Part shown: positions 43,100-56,034 of the stretch, in pieces
Layout of the letters: each line of letters starts with the position of its first letter
Position numbering within the stretch: position 1 is the first letter of the stretch
Source of the DNA: Siphonodentalium dalli
Lineage: Eukaryota > Mollusca > Scaphopoda > Gadilida > Siphonodentaliidae
Length of the DNA: 64,000 nt
Direction of reading: 5' to 3'
NCBI GenBank assembly: GCA_032622095.1
Contig: CP136067.1
Coordinates: 122,735,030-122,799,029 of the forward strand
Translations under genes and position numbers: made by a program
Notes under the pieces: model-generated
Told to the model about the DNA's origin: nothing
Databases searched by the model: none
Seen by the model: the letters and a program-made list of their open reading frames with translations, nothing else

Positions 43100-46000
43100 G
43101 ACAGGTCTATGAAATGTGAAATTTCACTTACAATTACAATAGCTGAAATCAGTTATCCTAGCTGAAAATATTTGCTATAGACTGTGCTGTCCAATCGGTA
43201 AGTTTTATACAACGCGAAAAAATTCAAAGTTTGGGGAAATCATCAAAACGTTTTACCGTTGTCTTACCGGTATATATATGAATTCCAATCCTAAATGAAT
43301 GAATCTTAGTCAGTATCTTACTTTTAAAATATCAAAATAATATGACTTGATGGTTTTTGGATTTATTTTGTTCTACCATGATGAACCCAGAAGTCCACTC
43401 CTCAACGTATAAATGCATTTACACAACACTAACCCCCCACACCCCCCCCCTTGGAAATATTTAAGAGTACACTCAATTTCGCTGTATTGCATAGCGGCGG
43501 TACATGGCTTTTCTTATGCAGTTAACCGAATATGCATAAAGCCGAAATCACGACAAAAAGAAGCATAAGCCGGTTTTCTATCACCAGCATCAGTCTAGAA
43601 ATACAGTGAATTGTTTATGTTTCGTTCATTCAATTTCATCATCAATTTAGTTTGTTTAAACAAAATAATATCTAAAGAGCTTCATCTATATTAATTTAAT
43701 GTTATTCCATATTATATTATCATCTACGATTGTAAAATGTTCAAGAATAAAACGATGTTCTTGTCAGGAACGGCAACCCCCATTGATAATAAACTCACTA
43801 TATACATGTTTATATTTAGAATATATCTAATCAACCAGTTAGAAATGCATTACACACACGTAATATTAAACAAATAATCATTAACTACCCACCAAATATC
43901 AGTTAATAGCCACCAAGAACTGGTAAGAAAAACGCCAACGTTTCCCGATAAAATTATAAAAATACTATTTTTGTTTGTTTCACGTTATGAGAAGAGGGAT
44001 AATTCTATGTACGGTAGTTGCCGTTTATTTTCGGTAATTTAGTTTGTTTCAAAATAAATAGGTATATGAAGAACCATCTATCCATGTAGCCAACTGGAAA
44101 AACTAACAAAAATCAAATTGATTTCCCAATATATCATGCATTTTTGTGAGCGCAATTTACGAATCTATATTGAACTATGGGAAGAGGCATAACTCTATTC
44201 ATTAAATGAAACATTAATTTTTGGGAAACAAAGTGTCTTCAAAAATTAAATAAAATCTGATCTGATAATTAATCAGTGCACATCACACCAAAACAATTGA
44301 GTAGCCACTGTCAAGCGTAAATGTTTGCTGAATTGAGCCCCAATATAGTTTTAATTTAACACTGAAGCCCAACAGTGTATGACACCTTCTTTTATTGGTA
44401 CGCTCACAAATGACTCCAAGCAACATGACAGTTCAACAAATGTTATTGTTTTGATTGCACGTGCTATTGTCTGGAGCATTTCTTTAGTGACCTCATTGAC
44501 ATTGCTATGATTTCATTTTGTGCTGCGGCTGCAGTTAATGGAATTAGGTCAAATTCACACCTCAATGATTGCATATTTGCAGCGACTTGATTAATCTTTT
44601 GTTATCGCCACAGAAGCTGTTTTGTTTCCCAGAAGCCGGCGATTTCTAAGAAGTTGGAGCATGAATAAATATTGAAGACCTGTTAAATACGGGTTATTTA
44701 AATTTAGACAAAATAAATCACTTTGTGTTGCGAAGACAATAATTTGATGATTTATTTCTGAACTATTTTCCGTGACCTCGCGTAATTATAGCTACCCATG
44801 TCATTCGCGGAAAATCTTAGTTTCACTTTCGGTTTCAACACAAACTGACCGGGAAACTGGAATAATAGCGCAGGTGTTTACAAACTTGCATTTTCTGAAG
44901 CTGACACAATTCAACAGATTCTGTTAATCTGATAGAATTCCTGGAAAAATTATTTGATCTTTCAATAGGATTATCTGAATCTGACATAAATTCCAGGAAT
45001 CAATTGCGCCGGTGATTACAAACGCCATGTGAAATTGTGTTTAGTCGGCGTCTTGATACTTCATTGATGGAATTCCCGGAAACTTCCTTCCTTTCACCTG
45101 TTCACTTATTAGTCGGATTCCTAATGTCATTTTGCATTTTTGGTTTGTTAAAAGCGATCTTAAAACGGATTATGTATGCCTAGTAGGTGTGTTTTCAGGA
45201 TTGACTTGTTTCCATTCTTGAATTTTGACAGGTCTATGAAATGTGAAATTTCACTTACAATTACAATAGCTGAAATCAGTTATCCTAGCTGAAAATATTT
45301 GCTATAGACTGTGCTGTCCAATCGGTAAGTTTTATACAACGCGAAAAAATTCAAAGTTTGGGGAAATCATCAAAACGTTTTACCGTTGTCTTACCGGTAT
45401 ATATATGAATTCCAATCCTAAATGAATGAATCTTAGTCAGTATCTTACTTTTAAATATCAAAATGACTCCAAGCAACATGACAGTTCAACAAAGGTTATT
45501 GTTTTGATTGCACGTGCTATTGTCTGGAGCATTTCTTTAGTGACCTCATTGACATTGCTATGATTTCATTTTGTGCTGCGGCTGCAGTTAATGGAATTAG
45601 GTCAAATTCACACCTCAATGATTGCATATTTGCAGCGACTTGATTAATCTTTTGTTATCGCCACAGAAGCTGTTTTGTTTCCCAGAAGCCGGCGATTTCT
45701 AAGAAGTTGGAGCATGAATAAATATTGAAGACCTGTTAAATACGGGTTATTTAAATTTAGACAAAATAAATCACTTTGTGTTGCGAAGACAATAATTTGA
45801 TGATTTATTTCTGAACTATTTTCCGTGACCTCGCGTAATTATAGCTACCCATGTCATTCGCGGAAAATCTTAGTTTCACTTTCGGTTTCAACACAAACTG
45901 ACCGGGAAACTGGAATAATAGCGCAGGTGTTTACAAACTTGCATTTTCTGAAGCTGACACAATTCAACAGATTCTGTTAATCTGATAGAATTCCTGGAAA

Positions 46001-49000
46001 AATTATTTGATCTTTCAATAGGATTATCTGAATCTGACATAAATTCCAGGAATCAATTGCGCCGGTGATTACAAACGCCATGTGAAATTGTGTTTAGTCG
46101 GCGTCTTGATACTTCATTGATGGAATTCCCGGAAACTTCCTTCCTTTCACCTGTTCACTTATTAGTCGGATTCCTAATGTCATTTTGCATTTTTGGTTTG
46201 TTAAAAGCGATCTTAAAACCGATTATGTATGCCTAGTAGGTGTGTTTTCAGGATTGACTTGTTTCCATTCTTGAATTTTGACAGGTCTATGAAATGTGAA
46301 ATTTCACTTACAATTACAATAGCTGAAATCAGTTATCCTAGCTGAAAATATTTGCTATAGACTGTGCTGTCCAATCGGTAAGTTTTATACAACGCGAAAA
46401 AATTCAAAGTTTGGGGAAATCATCAAAACGTTTTACCGTTGTCTTACCGGTATATATATGAATTCCAATCCTAAATGAATGAATCTTAGTCAGTATCTTA
46501 CTTTTAAAATATCAAAATAATATGACTTGATGGTTTTTGGATCTATTTTGTTCTACCATGATGAACCCAGAAGTCCACTCCTCAACGTATAAATGCATTT
46601 ACACAACACTAACCCCCCACACCACCCCCCCTTGGAAATATTTAAGAGTACACTCAATTTCGCTTTATTGCATAGCGTCGGTACATGGCTTTTCTTATGC
46701 AGTTAACCGAATATGCATAAAGCCGAAATCACGATAAAAAGAAGCATAAGCCGTTTTTCTATCACCAGCATCAGTCTAGAAATACAGTGAATTGTTTATG
46801 TTTCGTTCATTCAATTTCATCATCAATTTAGTTTGTTTAAAAAAAAAAATATCTAAAGAGCTTCATCTATATTAATTTAATGTTATTCCATATTATATTA
46901 TCATCTACGATTGTAAAATGTTCAAGAATAAAACGATGTTCTTGTCAGGAACGGCAACCCCCATTGATAATAAACTCACTATATACATGTTTATATTTAG
47001 AATATATCTAATCAATCAGTTAGAAATGCATTACACACACGTAATATTAAACAAATAATCATTAACTACCCACCAAATATCAGTTAATAGCCACCAAGAA
47101 CTGGTAAGAAAAACGCCAACGTTTCCCGATAAAATTATAAAAATACTATTTTTGTTTGTTTCACGTTATGAGAAGAGGGATAATTCTATGTACGGTAGTT
47201 GCCGTTTATTTTCGGTAATTTTTGTTTGTTTCAAAATAAATAGGTATATGAAGAACCATCTATCCATGTAGCCAACTGGAAAAACTAACAAAAATCAAAT
47301 TGATTTCCCAATATATCATGCATTTTTGTGAGCGCAATTTACGAATCTATATTGAACTATGGGAAGAGGCATAACTCTATTCATTAAATGAAACATTAAT
47401 TTTTGGGAAACAAAGTGTCTTCAAAAATTAAATAAAATCTGATCTGATAATTAATCAGTGCACATCACACCAAAACAATTGAGTAGCCACTGTCAAGCGT
47501 AAATGTTTGCTGAATTGAGCCCCAATATAGTTTTAATTTAACACTGAAGCCCAACAGTGTATGACACCTTCTTTTATTGGTACGCTCACAAATGACTCCA
47601 AGCAACATGACAGTTCAACAAAGGTTATTGTTTTGATTGCACGTGCTATTGTCTGGAGCATTTCTTTAGTGACCTCATTGACATTGCTATGATTTCATTT
47701 TGTGCTGCGGCTGCAGTTAATGGAATTAGGTCAAATTCACACCTCAATGATTGCATATTTGCAGCGAGTTGATTAATCTTTTGTTATCGCCACAGAAGCT
47801 GTTTTGTTTCCCAGAAGCCGGCGATTTCTAAGAAGTTGGAGCATGAATAAATATTGAAGACCTGTTAAATACGGGTTATTTAAATTTAGACAAAATAAAT
47901 CACTTTGTGTTGCGAAGACAATAATTTGATGATTTATTTCTGAACTATTTTCCGTGACCTCGCGTAATTATAGCTACCCATGTCATTCGCGGAAAATCTT
48001 AGTTTCACTTTCGGTTTCAACACAAACTGACCGGGAAACTGGAATAATAGCGCAGGTGTTTACAAACTTGCATTTTCTGAAGCTGACACAATTCAACAGA
48101 TTCTGTTAATCTGATAGAATTCCTGGAAAAATTATTTGATCTTTCAATAGGATTATCTGAATCTGACATAAATTCCAGGAATCAATTGCGCCGGTGATTA
48201 CAAACGCCATGTGAAATTGTGTTTAGTCGGCGTCTTGATACTTCATTGATGGAATTCCCGGAAACTTCCTTCCTTTCACCTGTTCACTTATTAGTCGGAT
48301 TCCTAATGTCATTTTGCATTTTTGGTTTGTTAAAAGCGATCTTAAAACGGATTATGTATGCCTAGTAGGTGTGTTTTCAGGATTGACTTGTTTCCATTCT
48401 TGAATTTTGACAGGTCTATGAAATGTGAAATTTCACTTACAATTACAATAGCTGAAATCAGTTATCCTAGCTGAAAATATTTGCTATAGACTGTGCTGTC
48501 CAATCGGTAAGTTTTATACAACGCGAAAAAATTCAAAGTTTGGGGAAATCATCAAAACGTTTTACCGTTGTCTTACCGGTATATATATGAATTCCAATCC
48601 TAAATGAATGAATCTTAGTCAGTATCTTACTTTTAAAATATCAAAATAATATGACTTGATGGTTTTTGGATCTATTTTGTTCTACCATGATAAACCCAGA
48701 AGTCCACTCCTCAACGTATAAATGCATTTACACAACACTAACCCCCCACACCACCCCCCCCCCCCCCCTTGGAAATATTTAAGAGTACACTCAATTTCGC
48801 TTTATTGCATAGCGTCGGTACATGGCTTTTCTTATGCAGTTAACCGAATATGCATAAAGCCGAAATCACGATAAAAAGAAGCATAAGCCGTTTTTCTATC
48901 ACCAGCATCAGTCTAGAAATACAGTGAATTGTTTATGTTTCGTTCATTCAATTTCATCATCAATTTAGTTTGTTTAAAAAAAAAAATATCTAAAGAGCTT

Positions 49001-50220
49001 CATCTATATTAATTTAATGTTATTCCATATTATATTATCATCTACGATTGTAAAATGTTCAAGAATAAAACGATGTTCTTGTCAGGAACGGCAACCCCCA
49101 TTGATAATAAACTCACTATATACATGTTTATATTTAGAATATATCTAATCAATCAGTTAGAAATGCATTACACACACGTAATATTAAACAAATAATCATT
49201 AACTACCCACCAAATATCAGTTAATAGCCACCAAGAACTGGTAAGAAAAACGCCAACGTTTCCCGATAAAATTATAAAAATACTATTTTTGTTTGTTTCA
49301 CGTTATGAGAAGAGGGATAATTCTATGTACGGTAGTTGCCGTTTATTTTCGGTAATTTTTGTTTGTTTCAAAATAAATAGGTATATGAAGAACCATCTAT
49401 CCATGTAGCCAACTGGAAAAACTAACAAAAATCAAATTGATTTCCCAATATATCATGCATTTTTGTGAGCGCAATTTACGAATCTATATTGAACTATGGG
49501 AAGAGGCATAACTCTATTCATTAAATGAAACATTAATTTTTGGGAAACAAAGTGTCTTCAAAAATTAAATAAAATCTGATCTGATAATTAATCAGTGCAC
49601 ATCACACCAAAACAATTGAGTAGCCACTGTCAAGCGTAAATGTTTGCTGAATTGAGCCCCAATATAGTTTTAATTTAACACTACGGGTTATTTAAATTTA
49701 GACAAAATAAATCACTTTGTGTTGCGAAGACAATAATTTGATGATTTATTTCTGAACTATTTTCCGTGACCTCGCGTAATTATAGCTACCCATGTCATTC
49801 GCGGAAAATCTTAGTTTCACTTTCGGTTTCAACACAAACTGACCGGGAAACTGGAATAATAGCGCAGGTGTTTACAAACTTGCATTTTCTGAAGCTGACA
49901 CAATTCAACAGATTCTGTTAATCTGATAGAATTCCTGGAAATATTATTTGATCTTTCAATAGGATTATCTGAATCTGACATAAATTCCAGGAATCAATTG
50001 CGCCGGTGATTACAAACGCCATGTGAAATTGTGTTTAGTCGGCGTCTTGATACTTCATTGATGGAATTCCCGGAAACTTCCTTCCTTTCACCTGTTCACT
50101 TATTAGTCGGATTCCTTATGTCATTTTGCATTTTTGGTTTGTTAAAAGCGATCTTAAAACGGATTATGTATGCCTAGTAGGTGTGTTTTCAGGATTGACT
50201 TGTTTCCATTCTTGAATTTT
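43100..50220 (+). repeat. ~2.13-kb tandem repeat, four units, two internally deleted
   Basis: GACAGGTCTATGAAATGTG begins units at 43100, 45227, 46280 and 48409, each preceded by TTTCCATTCTTGAATTTT (the first unit is preceded by unrelated sequence). Lengths are 2127, 1053, 2129 and about 1812. Unit 2 lacks ~1.08 kb (jump at ATATCAAAATGACTCCAAGC). Unit 4 lacks ~0.32 kb (jump at TTTAACACTACGGG). Units differ by few substitutions and by the length of a C run. No convincing coding frame was seen. The array ends exactly where element B was inserted. Confidence 0.93.
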
Positions 50221-50892
50221 GGCGGGTCGGCCAAAATCGGGTCCTACTAAACAACGAACACAAACGAACACAGACGAACATAAACGAACACAGGTCCAAA
50301 AAGCGGAGTAGAAGGGTGAAATTTGGTTTGTGTGTGCGCGTGTGTCCATTCTATGTGTATGTGGTGTTATTTCCAACTTTGATGATTTATTTTTTGAGTT
50401 ATTAGCATTATTTGAATACAAAACTACTAAACAACGAACACAAACGAACATAAGATTAGCGGCAGTGCAGAGGCTACCATGCATGCAGGTGTTAATTAAC
50501 TACGGCTTACTCTGTCTCCTTGTTTTTACTGCAAGATGATTGTCAATTTTATCACTGATGGCAATAAAAACACGGGGAAACATCATAGGTCGGCGTTTTA
50601 ATGCATAACAAAACATTTGAGTGAATGTGAGTGAGTCATTGTTGTCAGTCTCTGAGATGACTATATATTTTTTCTCAGTCTCGGAGATCACTCTGGTAAA
50701 TGCTATTTCTGCTTGCTTTCCTGATACACGCATCGTAATTTAAGTAAAACAGACAGTGATCAAACTGTCAATAAGATGGAAAAGTATTCAATAGCGAGAG
50801 CGGCTTGGTAACAATAGAAAACAAAATCATTTATGACGAAATACAGACAGACATAATTGACAAATATATGTGACAACAGACGATACCTTACA

Positions 50893-50989
50893 TTTATGGA
50901 AAGACTAAAGACGAAAGTTTTCAATGCTAGAAAAAAAAATTCAACAATTCCGAAATGTTGGACAAATAACAATTATGAAAGCATTAAAG
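50893..50989 (+). pseudogene. MULE-type transposase fragment (region of the third catalytic residue)
   Basis: Reads FMERLKTKVFNARKKN, then STIPKCWTNNNYESIK. It aligns residue by residue with FMSRLRTKIFDARKQN ... FWTNNNCESMNN of the transposase in element C (61969-62439). The E of NNNxES is the candidate catalytic Glu. The frame then breaks. Only about 32 codons are recoverable. Confidence 0.65.
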
Positions 50990-51179
50990 GTGCGGGAGTC
51001 CTTGGCAGTGGGTATATGCTGTGAAAATATTTCCAACGGTCAACAACCGACACAAAAAGTAAAATGTAGACAGACTTTGTCCGTATACAAATAAGAAATA
51101 TCGCATAAACAGACTAATGCGAAGACTTCTTAATTTTGTGAGTGACAATTCCAAATTCCAAACTTCAACTGACGACAAT

Positions 51180-51265
51180 TAACTATACCCAAAACTAGCT
51201 ACCGCTCTCGCAAAAAAACCTGGACCAAAAAAAGGAAAGAGTGAAGGCATCAAAAACCAAGACCT
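51180..51265 (+). pseudogene. Transposase C-terminal tail fragment (LTIPKT..)
   Basis: Reads LTIPKTSYRSRKK, then after a one-base shift PGPKKGKSEGIK. It matches LTIPKTAAIAKKPCQTKR of element A copy 2 (54262 onward). It lies 190 bases after the 50893 fragment, in the order expected for one protein. Confidence 0.55.
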
Positions 51266-51330
51266 TCACCAATAAACGACAGAAAGTTAGCATATAGTAT
51301 GCAAATATAAATAGAAGATCTCACATGAGT

Positions 51331-51447
51331 TTCTATTTTATACGGAATTTATCAACCGAGTTCACTAAATTCGATTTGAGCCGTGGTTTACCGAGGCTCA
51401 AATAGAATTTAGTGGACGAGGTTGATAAATTACGTATAAAATAGAAC
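51331..51447. repeat. Foldback MITE relic within element B
   Basis: TTCTATTTTATACGGAATTT and its inverse, with AACCGAGTTCACTAAATTC pairing across a short loop (GTGGTTTACC). Confidence 0.72.
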
Positions 51448-52249
51448 GAGTTTGAGATACTTTTTATCACATGATCATATAATCGCTTAAATTTTTATCG
51501 AAAACAACAATAATTAACAGACAGAGAACTTTGTCCCAAAGAGCAGCGTGACGTCATTGCACGCAACGATATTACACGTGTCTATTACGCTCGAATATTA
51601 CATAGGAAAATAGTGCTAATCATGTGATAAAATAACATATAGACTTCTTGGATTCATATCAAATAAGTGCATTACTTGATTTTAATGATTTAAATAATGC
51701 AACATTTTGCTGGAGCCATTTTCATCCATGCACTGATTTCAAGGAGAACAAACTCTGCCCATCGTTCCGCCGGGGCTGAGTTGTAAAATAATATATAAAT
51801 ATTCGATTGTATACCGTAAAACAAACTTTGATTCTAGTACCTGAAGTTCTACTGAAAGAGCAGTGTGATGCCAGGGAAGTTAAACGAAGTAATAATAAGA
51901 CAAACTAACTAAGTCAAAACAACTCAGTGACAAAGAGACAGAGTATAAGCCATAGAGAAGGCGGTAGTTAATTAACACCTTTATTAACACCTTTGCAATA
52001 CGGCTAATCTCATGTTCGTTTGTGTTCGTTGTTTAGTAGCTAATTGCATTCAAATAATGCTTATAACTCGAAAAATAAGTCATCAAAGTTGGAAATAACA
52101 CCACATACACATATATTGGACCAACACGCACCCACAAACCAAATTTCACCCTTCTATTCCGCGTTTTAGACCTGTGTTCGTTTATGTTCGTTTGTGTTCG
52201 TTTGTGTTCGTTGTTTAGTAGGACCGCCAAAATCGGGGTCAACATAATT

Positions 52250-52615
52250 TAGAGAGCGTTTCGTATTGACTGAAAACGATAGATGGTGCCATCTGGCGTA
52301 TGGTAGTCGGTGCGATTTGAAACTTCTCCAAACTACTAGATATGACCGTTACATGTATTTGTGAAAATTTTGATGTGATCGGTTCATTCTTGTTGACTAC
52401 AGTTGTGATCAAAATTTAACACTGAGCCCTATGGAGATTCTAGAACTTTGGATAAATGGCGCCATTTTGCGTATGATGATATGCGCGTACTCATATACCT
52501 CAAAAATACTAAGTATGAAACACAGACGTAGTTATAAAAAGAATGGATGTGATCAGATGATTCTTGCTGGCTACAGTTGCGATCAAAATTTAACACCCTA
52601 TGGAGAGTTTCGTGT
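52250..52615 (+). repeat. ~180-bp tandem duplication
   Basis: CAGTTGTGATCAAAATTTAACA occurs near 52400 and, with one change, near 52573. GATAGATGGTGCCATCTGGCG has the counterpart GATAAATGGCGCCATTTTGCG. Two diverged copies; CCCTATGGAGA ends each. Confidence 0.65.
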
Positions 52616-53016
52616 TATGCTCAAACGTTGATTGTAATATAACTTATTGGCAATCCTGCGCAACTATATATGAAGTTTAACACTTGTGTTTGACCTACTG
52701 TAACTATCTGTGATTTAATATTTGCAACATATGATATAGTTATGCCCCAAGATACAGTACTTGGCAAAATTAAGTGTCGAATGGTTTTGTAATTTTGATA
52801 ATATGCAGCCTATTGAATCAAACGAAAATATTCACAACAAGACTGTTCACGATGTGATTACATATTATATTATTGTTTTATTTGATACTTGTCTGTCCTG
52901 TTGTCCACTGACTAATTTTAAAACCACATCGTTGATCATAACGGGATGTAGTGTCACAAATACACAGGTAGATGGTAGTTGTTCGTTGTCATTAACTCAA
53001 TCGTTGTCATCGGAGT
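52616..53016. other. No feature recognised
   Basis: Sequence downstream (- strand) of the small secreted-protein frame. No clear polyadenylation signal or further exon is seen. Confidence 0.35.
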
Positions 53017-53316
53017 CTATCCCACGTGTACTGAGAGAATCTGTGTTTTCGCAGGATTTGTGCTACATGTACTGATAAATGGACATTTCGGTGCAGCTGA
53101 GATCTTTACTATAGTAGTATAGGCTTTGCTTTCACACTTCCCACGCCAGTTACTTTTGGCCAACTTCAGTACAGTGACTGAAACCCAACATTCACCATCA
53201 ATATTCTGACCACAATTAATCTCCACGCTTCGTGTATAGCTGTGAAAATCAAGTAAATTCGAATTTCCACTAAAGTAGAGCTTAATGAGTAAAATTGATA
53301 TCAACCATAGTTGCAT
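53017..53316 (-). CDS. Putative small secreted Cys-containing protein, 99 aa
   Basis: The frame starts MQLWLISILLIKLYFSG, an apparent signal peptide (no early charge, a hydrophobic core of ~10, then small residues). The mature part has five cysteines, in the contexts EINCG, GECW, RGKCES, APKCPF and STCST. The composition (basic, Ser/Thr/Lys-rich) looks like a secreted peptide or a first exon of a larger extracellular protein. Upstream on the - strand, a CATTATAAGATCGGG box lies about 75-85 bases before the ATG, a plausible TATA element. The frame ends at TAG. An odd cysteine number suggests a missing exon or a dimer. It lies between two MULE-like elements, outside both. No family is recognised. 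Confidence 0.4.
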   Translation of the reverse strand: MQLWLISILLIKLYFSGNSNLLDFHSYTRSVEINCGQNIDGECWVSVTVLKLAKSNWRGKCESKAYTTIVKISAAPKCPFISTCSTNPAKTQILSVHVG

Positions 53317-54004
53317 TTTCCTGCAAATTCCGAGTACAGGTGCTTAGTAACAGTTACTAAGGAGCTATCGGGACCGGTGGCAAAGTCTCCCGATCTTATA
53401 ATGATCAGTGGGCTATGCAGAACATGGCTGCATAGTTTTAGATATGCATGTGCCCAACTTTGAACAAAACCAGCACCATGTGATTAGACCGGTGCGTATA
53501 AAAGCCGAACACAACCGAACATAACCGAACACAAGTCCAAATAATGGGAAATATAACGAATAAAGTTCATAGGCGTGTGTATTCATGTTCACACTATTAA
53601 TATACGAACTTTGGTGGAGTTCGGGCCAATAATAAGTGTTTTATTCGATATTTTGTAAAACGCGTTCAGTGTTCGGCATAGAAAAGCCGAACACAAGCTT
53701 CTCTCGTGTATTAGTCTATAACGGCTGTCTAGCTAGGTGATAATTAATATCAGATATATGGTCACTAAGCCGAAAGGCTTTAATTGTTGATGGTGGCGGT
53801 CTCTCACCTATTGTAGTTCAGTGTTTTGACAGTTAGTTGCAATCAGTATTTGATGGCGCCTACTATTATAGAAACAACATGCTTTTGGTGGGCCCCGCCA
53901 TGAAAGACACCGTACGATTGTAAAAACAATATTTGAGTGACAAGAAAGTGAGTTCATGGTGCAATATCCGAGAAGTTCTATATAAGAATGTGGTATGATA
54001 TTAT

Positions 54005-54271
54005 TTGGCAAATCACAATCTCAGCAGTATTTGGCATTCTGATCACAGGTCTGAAAATTCTACAATGCCTAATTCCAAATTGATTTACCCATGTGGTGTT
54101 TGTTCCCAGGAATGTCACGAGATACGCAGCATCGGCTGCGATATGTGTGACCGATGGTTTCATGTAGAGTGCCAGCAATTGAAAATCAATGACTTTTTAC
54201 TAAGTCATCGCTTGGTGACCAATTTAATTTATGCCAGTATCTTCGGCAAATTTCGACTGACGGACGTTTGA
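54005..54271 (+). pseudogene. PHD-finger fragment in element A copy 2
   Basis: Open for 88 codons. It reads SKLIYPCGVCSQECHEIRS, then CDMCDRWFHVECQQLKIND. This is C-x2-C ... C-x2-C-x4-H-x2-C, the first three ligand groups of a PHD (Cys4-His-Cys3) finger with the hallmark W-F-H. The last C-x2-C is missing here but is FCTLC in copy 1. After LLSH the frame runs into another part of the element: an internal deletion has removed the OTU part. PHD fingers read histone tails; in a transposon protein this could direct insertion to marked chromatin (inference). Confidence 0.75.
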
Positions 54272-54558
54272 CGATACCGAAAACTGCGGCTATTGCCAAG
54301 AAGCCATGTCAGACTAAAAGAGTAAAGGCATGCAAAACTAGATCAATCAACCCTACCAAGCGTCAAAAGGTATCTTGGCGCAAAATAATTATTCCTTTCA
54401 TATCACATTCCTGTCATATCAGGCACATTTTTGAAAACGATCTTAAATTCCTGCATATCAGACTTTTAAAAAGATACAATACGAAAGGCGCTCTTTATTC
54501 GTATTCAGACAATTCATTTCAATTCAATCGGTATTCGATGCATGTGTTTCTACGATAA
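54229..54558 (+). pseudogene. Transposase C-terminal tail in element A copy 2
   Basis: The frame LCQYLRQISTDGRLTIPKT, then AAIAKKPCQTKRVKACKTR, is the basic tail (STDG.LTIPKT..IAKKP.Q.KR) that follows the DDE domain in this transposase group. After it the frame loses similarity. It links element A to elements B and C, which carry the DDE part. Confidence 0.62.
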
Positions 54559-55655
54559 GTTGAACACTGGCTTTATATCGGCTTCCACCATACAGCATGA
54601 TATATACACAAAAGTTAGGCACGCATCAGAGCCATTTCCATCCACTGACTTCAAGGAGAACAAACTCTGCCCAAATCCGTTCCGCCGAGGACAGAATTTG
54701 CATATAAGTATATTGTATAGTATATTGTATAGTACTTTGAACATATACTATGATTGACATCAATTCCACCAGAATTCCCTGCACCATCACCAAAAGATGT
54801 TATGTCGCCAACAAGAACACTATTATATATAATTTTACAATGTTTACTTATGATTGCAATAAACTATTTGTTTTGTGGTTAGTATTATATTCTCCGAACC
54901 ATTTCCGCATGAGTATCTTAACTCAACAACCGATTTACTACTTCTTAGAAGTCCGGGGCGTGCTGATATGTTCGCATGTGTCCAGTATGATCCATCTAAA
55001 CTACCACATTGTACGAAATGACTTGTAATAATAACGAGGGGGGGGGGGTAACATTTTAGTGAGAATGCAGACGAAAATGGACAACAAAACACGTTTTTTC
55101 TCGCGAATTAAACTTGCCAAATCCCTTCTGGCAGATATTAATTAGCACCTATCAGCGGATAATCTAATCCATGAGACAGAAGTTTGTGTTCGGCTTTTCT
55201 ATGCCAAACACAAACGCGTTATACAAAACACCCAACAAAACACTCATTATTGAACCAAACTCCACCAAACTTCGTATAGTAATAGTATGAACGTGAATAC
55301 ATATGCCTATGAACTTTACAAGGTGGTCTTATATTTAGTAGACTGTATATAGAGTTATATATCTCAAACGCCAGCTAACGCCACATCTATGCATATCTAT
55401 GTGTTAATTAATTACCGGTGACTGAGTGTCGAACATAAACTTGTGTTCGGCTTTTCTATGCCGAACACTAAACGCGTTTTACAAAATATCGAATAAAACA
55501 CTTATTATTGGCCCGAACTCCACCAAAGTTCGTATAGTAATAGTGTGAACATGAATACATATGCCTATGAACTTTATTCGTGAAATTTCCCATTATTTGG
55601 ACTTGTGTTCGGTTATGTTCGGTTGTGTTCGGCTTTTATGAGCTCCCGATTAGAC

Positions 55656-56034
55656 ACTGACTAAAGTCAATACCAATGAATGATTATTACACCATTGTGG
55701 TATTTGATTAGCAACCTTTGCCAACCTTAGATGAGACATCTGGTTCACTTTGATGACCAGGTATATCTCAAATTTGACATTTGAGTATTAACTGCATCGG
55801 ATAAACCCGACCAGGAATTATAGAACAACCATCTATATAAGCCCAGCAATATTTAGCAACACATATGGACATGATAACATTGTTTAACATTTTTAAACAA
55901 TACCACCCTATCCACATGTATATGGCTAAACATATCATTGGCATATATGAGTTGTTGTAGTTGTTACATTGATGCTGGTCGGGTTTCTCCAATTTAATAC
56001 CAAAACAGAATGATCCATAAGCTACGGTGGCTGG
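55656..56034. other. No feature recognised
   Basis: Short open frames only. Confidence 0.4.

Larger units (their letters stand above)
50240..52225 (+). mobile_element. MULE-like element B (CGAACACAAACGAACA ends), 10-bp TSD
   Basis: GCCAAAATCG lies outside both ends (50230-50239, 52226-52235). The ends read GGTCCTACTAAACAACG followed by arrays of CGAACACAAA; the inner arrays are repeated about 200 bases inward on both sides. Subterminal arms (TTTCACCCTTCTA, CACATACACATA, AAAGTTGGAAATAAC) are inverse. Coding relics of a DDE transposase are on the + strand. A separate hairpin is at 51331-51447. Confidence 0.8.
53490..55647 (+). mobile_element. MULE-like element A, copy 2, 8-bp TSD
   Basis: GATTAGAC is directly outside both ends (53482-53489, 55648-55655). 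The left tip is CGGTGCGTATAAAAGCCG and the right tip GGCTTTTATGAGCTCCC; arrays of CCGAACACAA/CCGAACATAA follow. Compared with copy 1 it is inverted and lacks the OTU segment, but keeps an intact PHD third ligand group and the transposase tail. A G run (55038-55048) and a second CCGAACAC block at 55190-55450 lie towards the right end. Confidence 0.82.
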
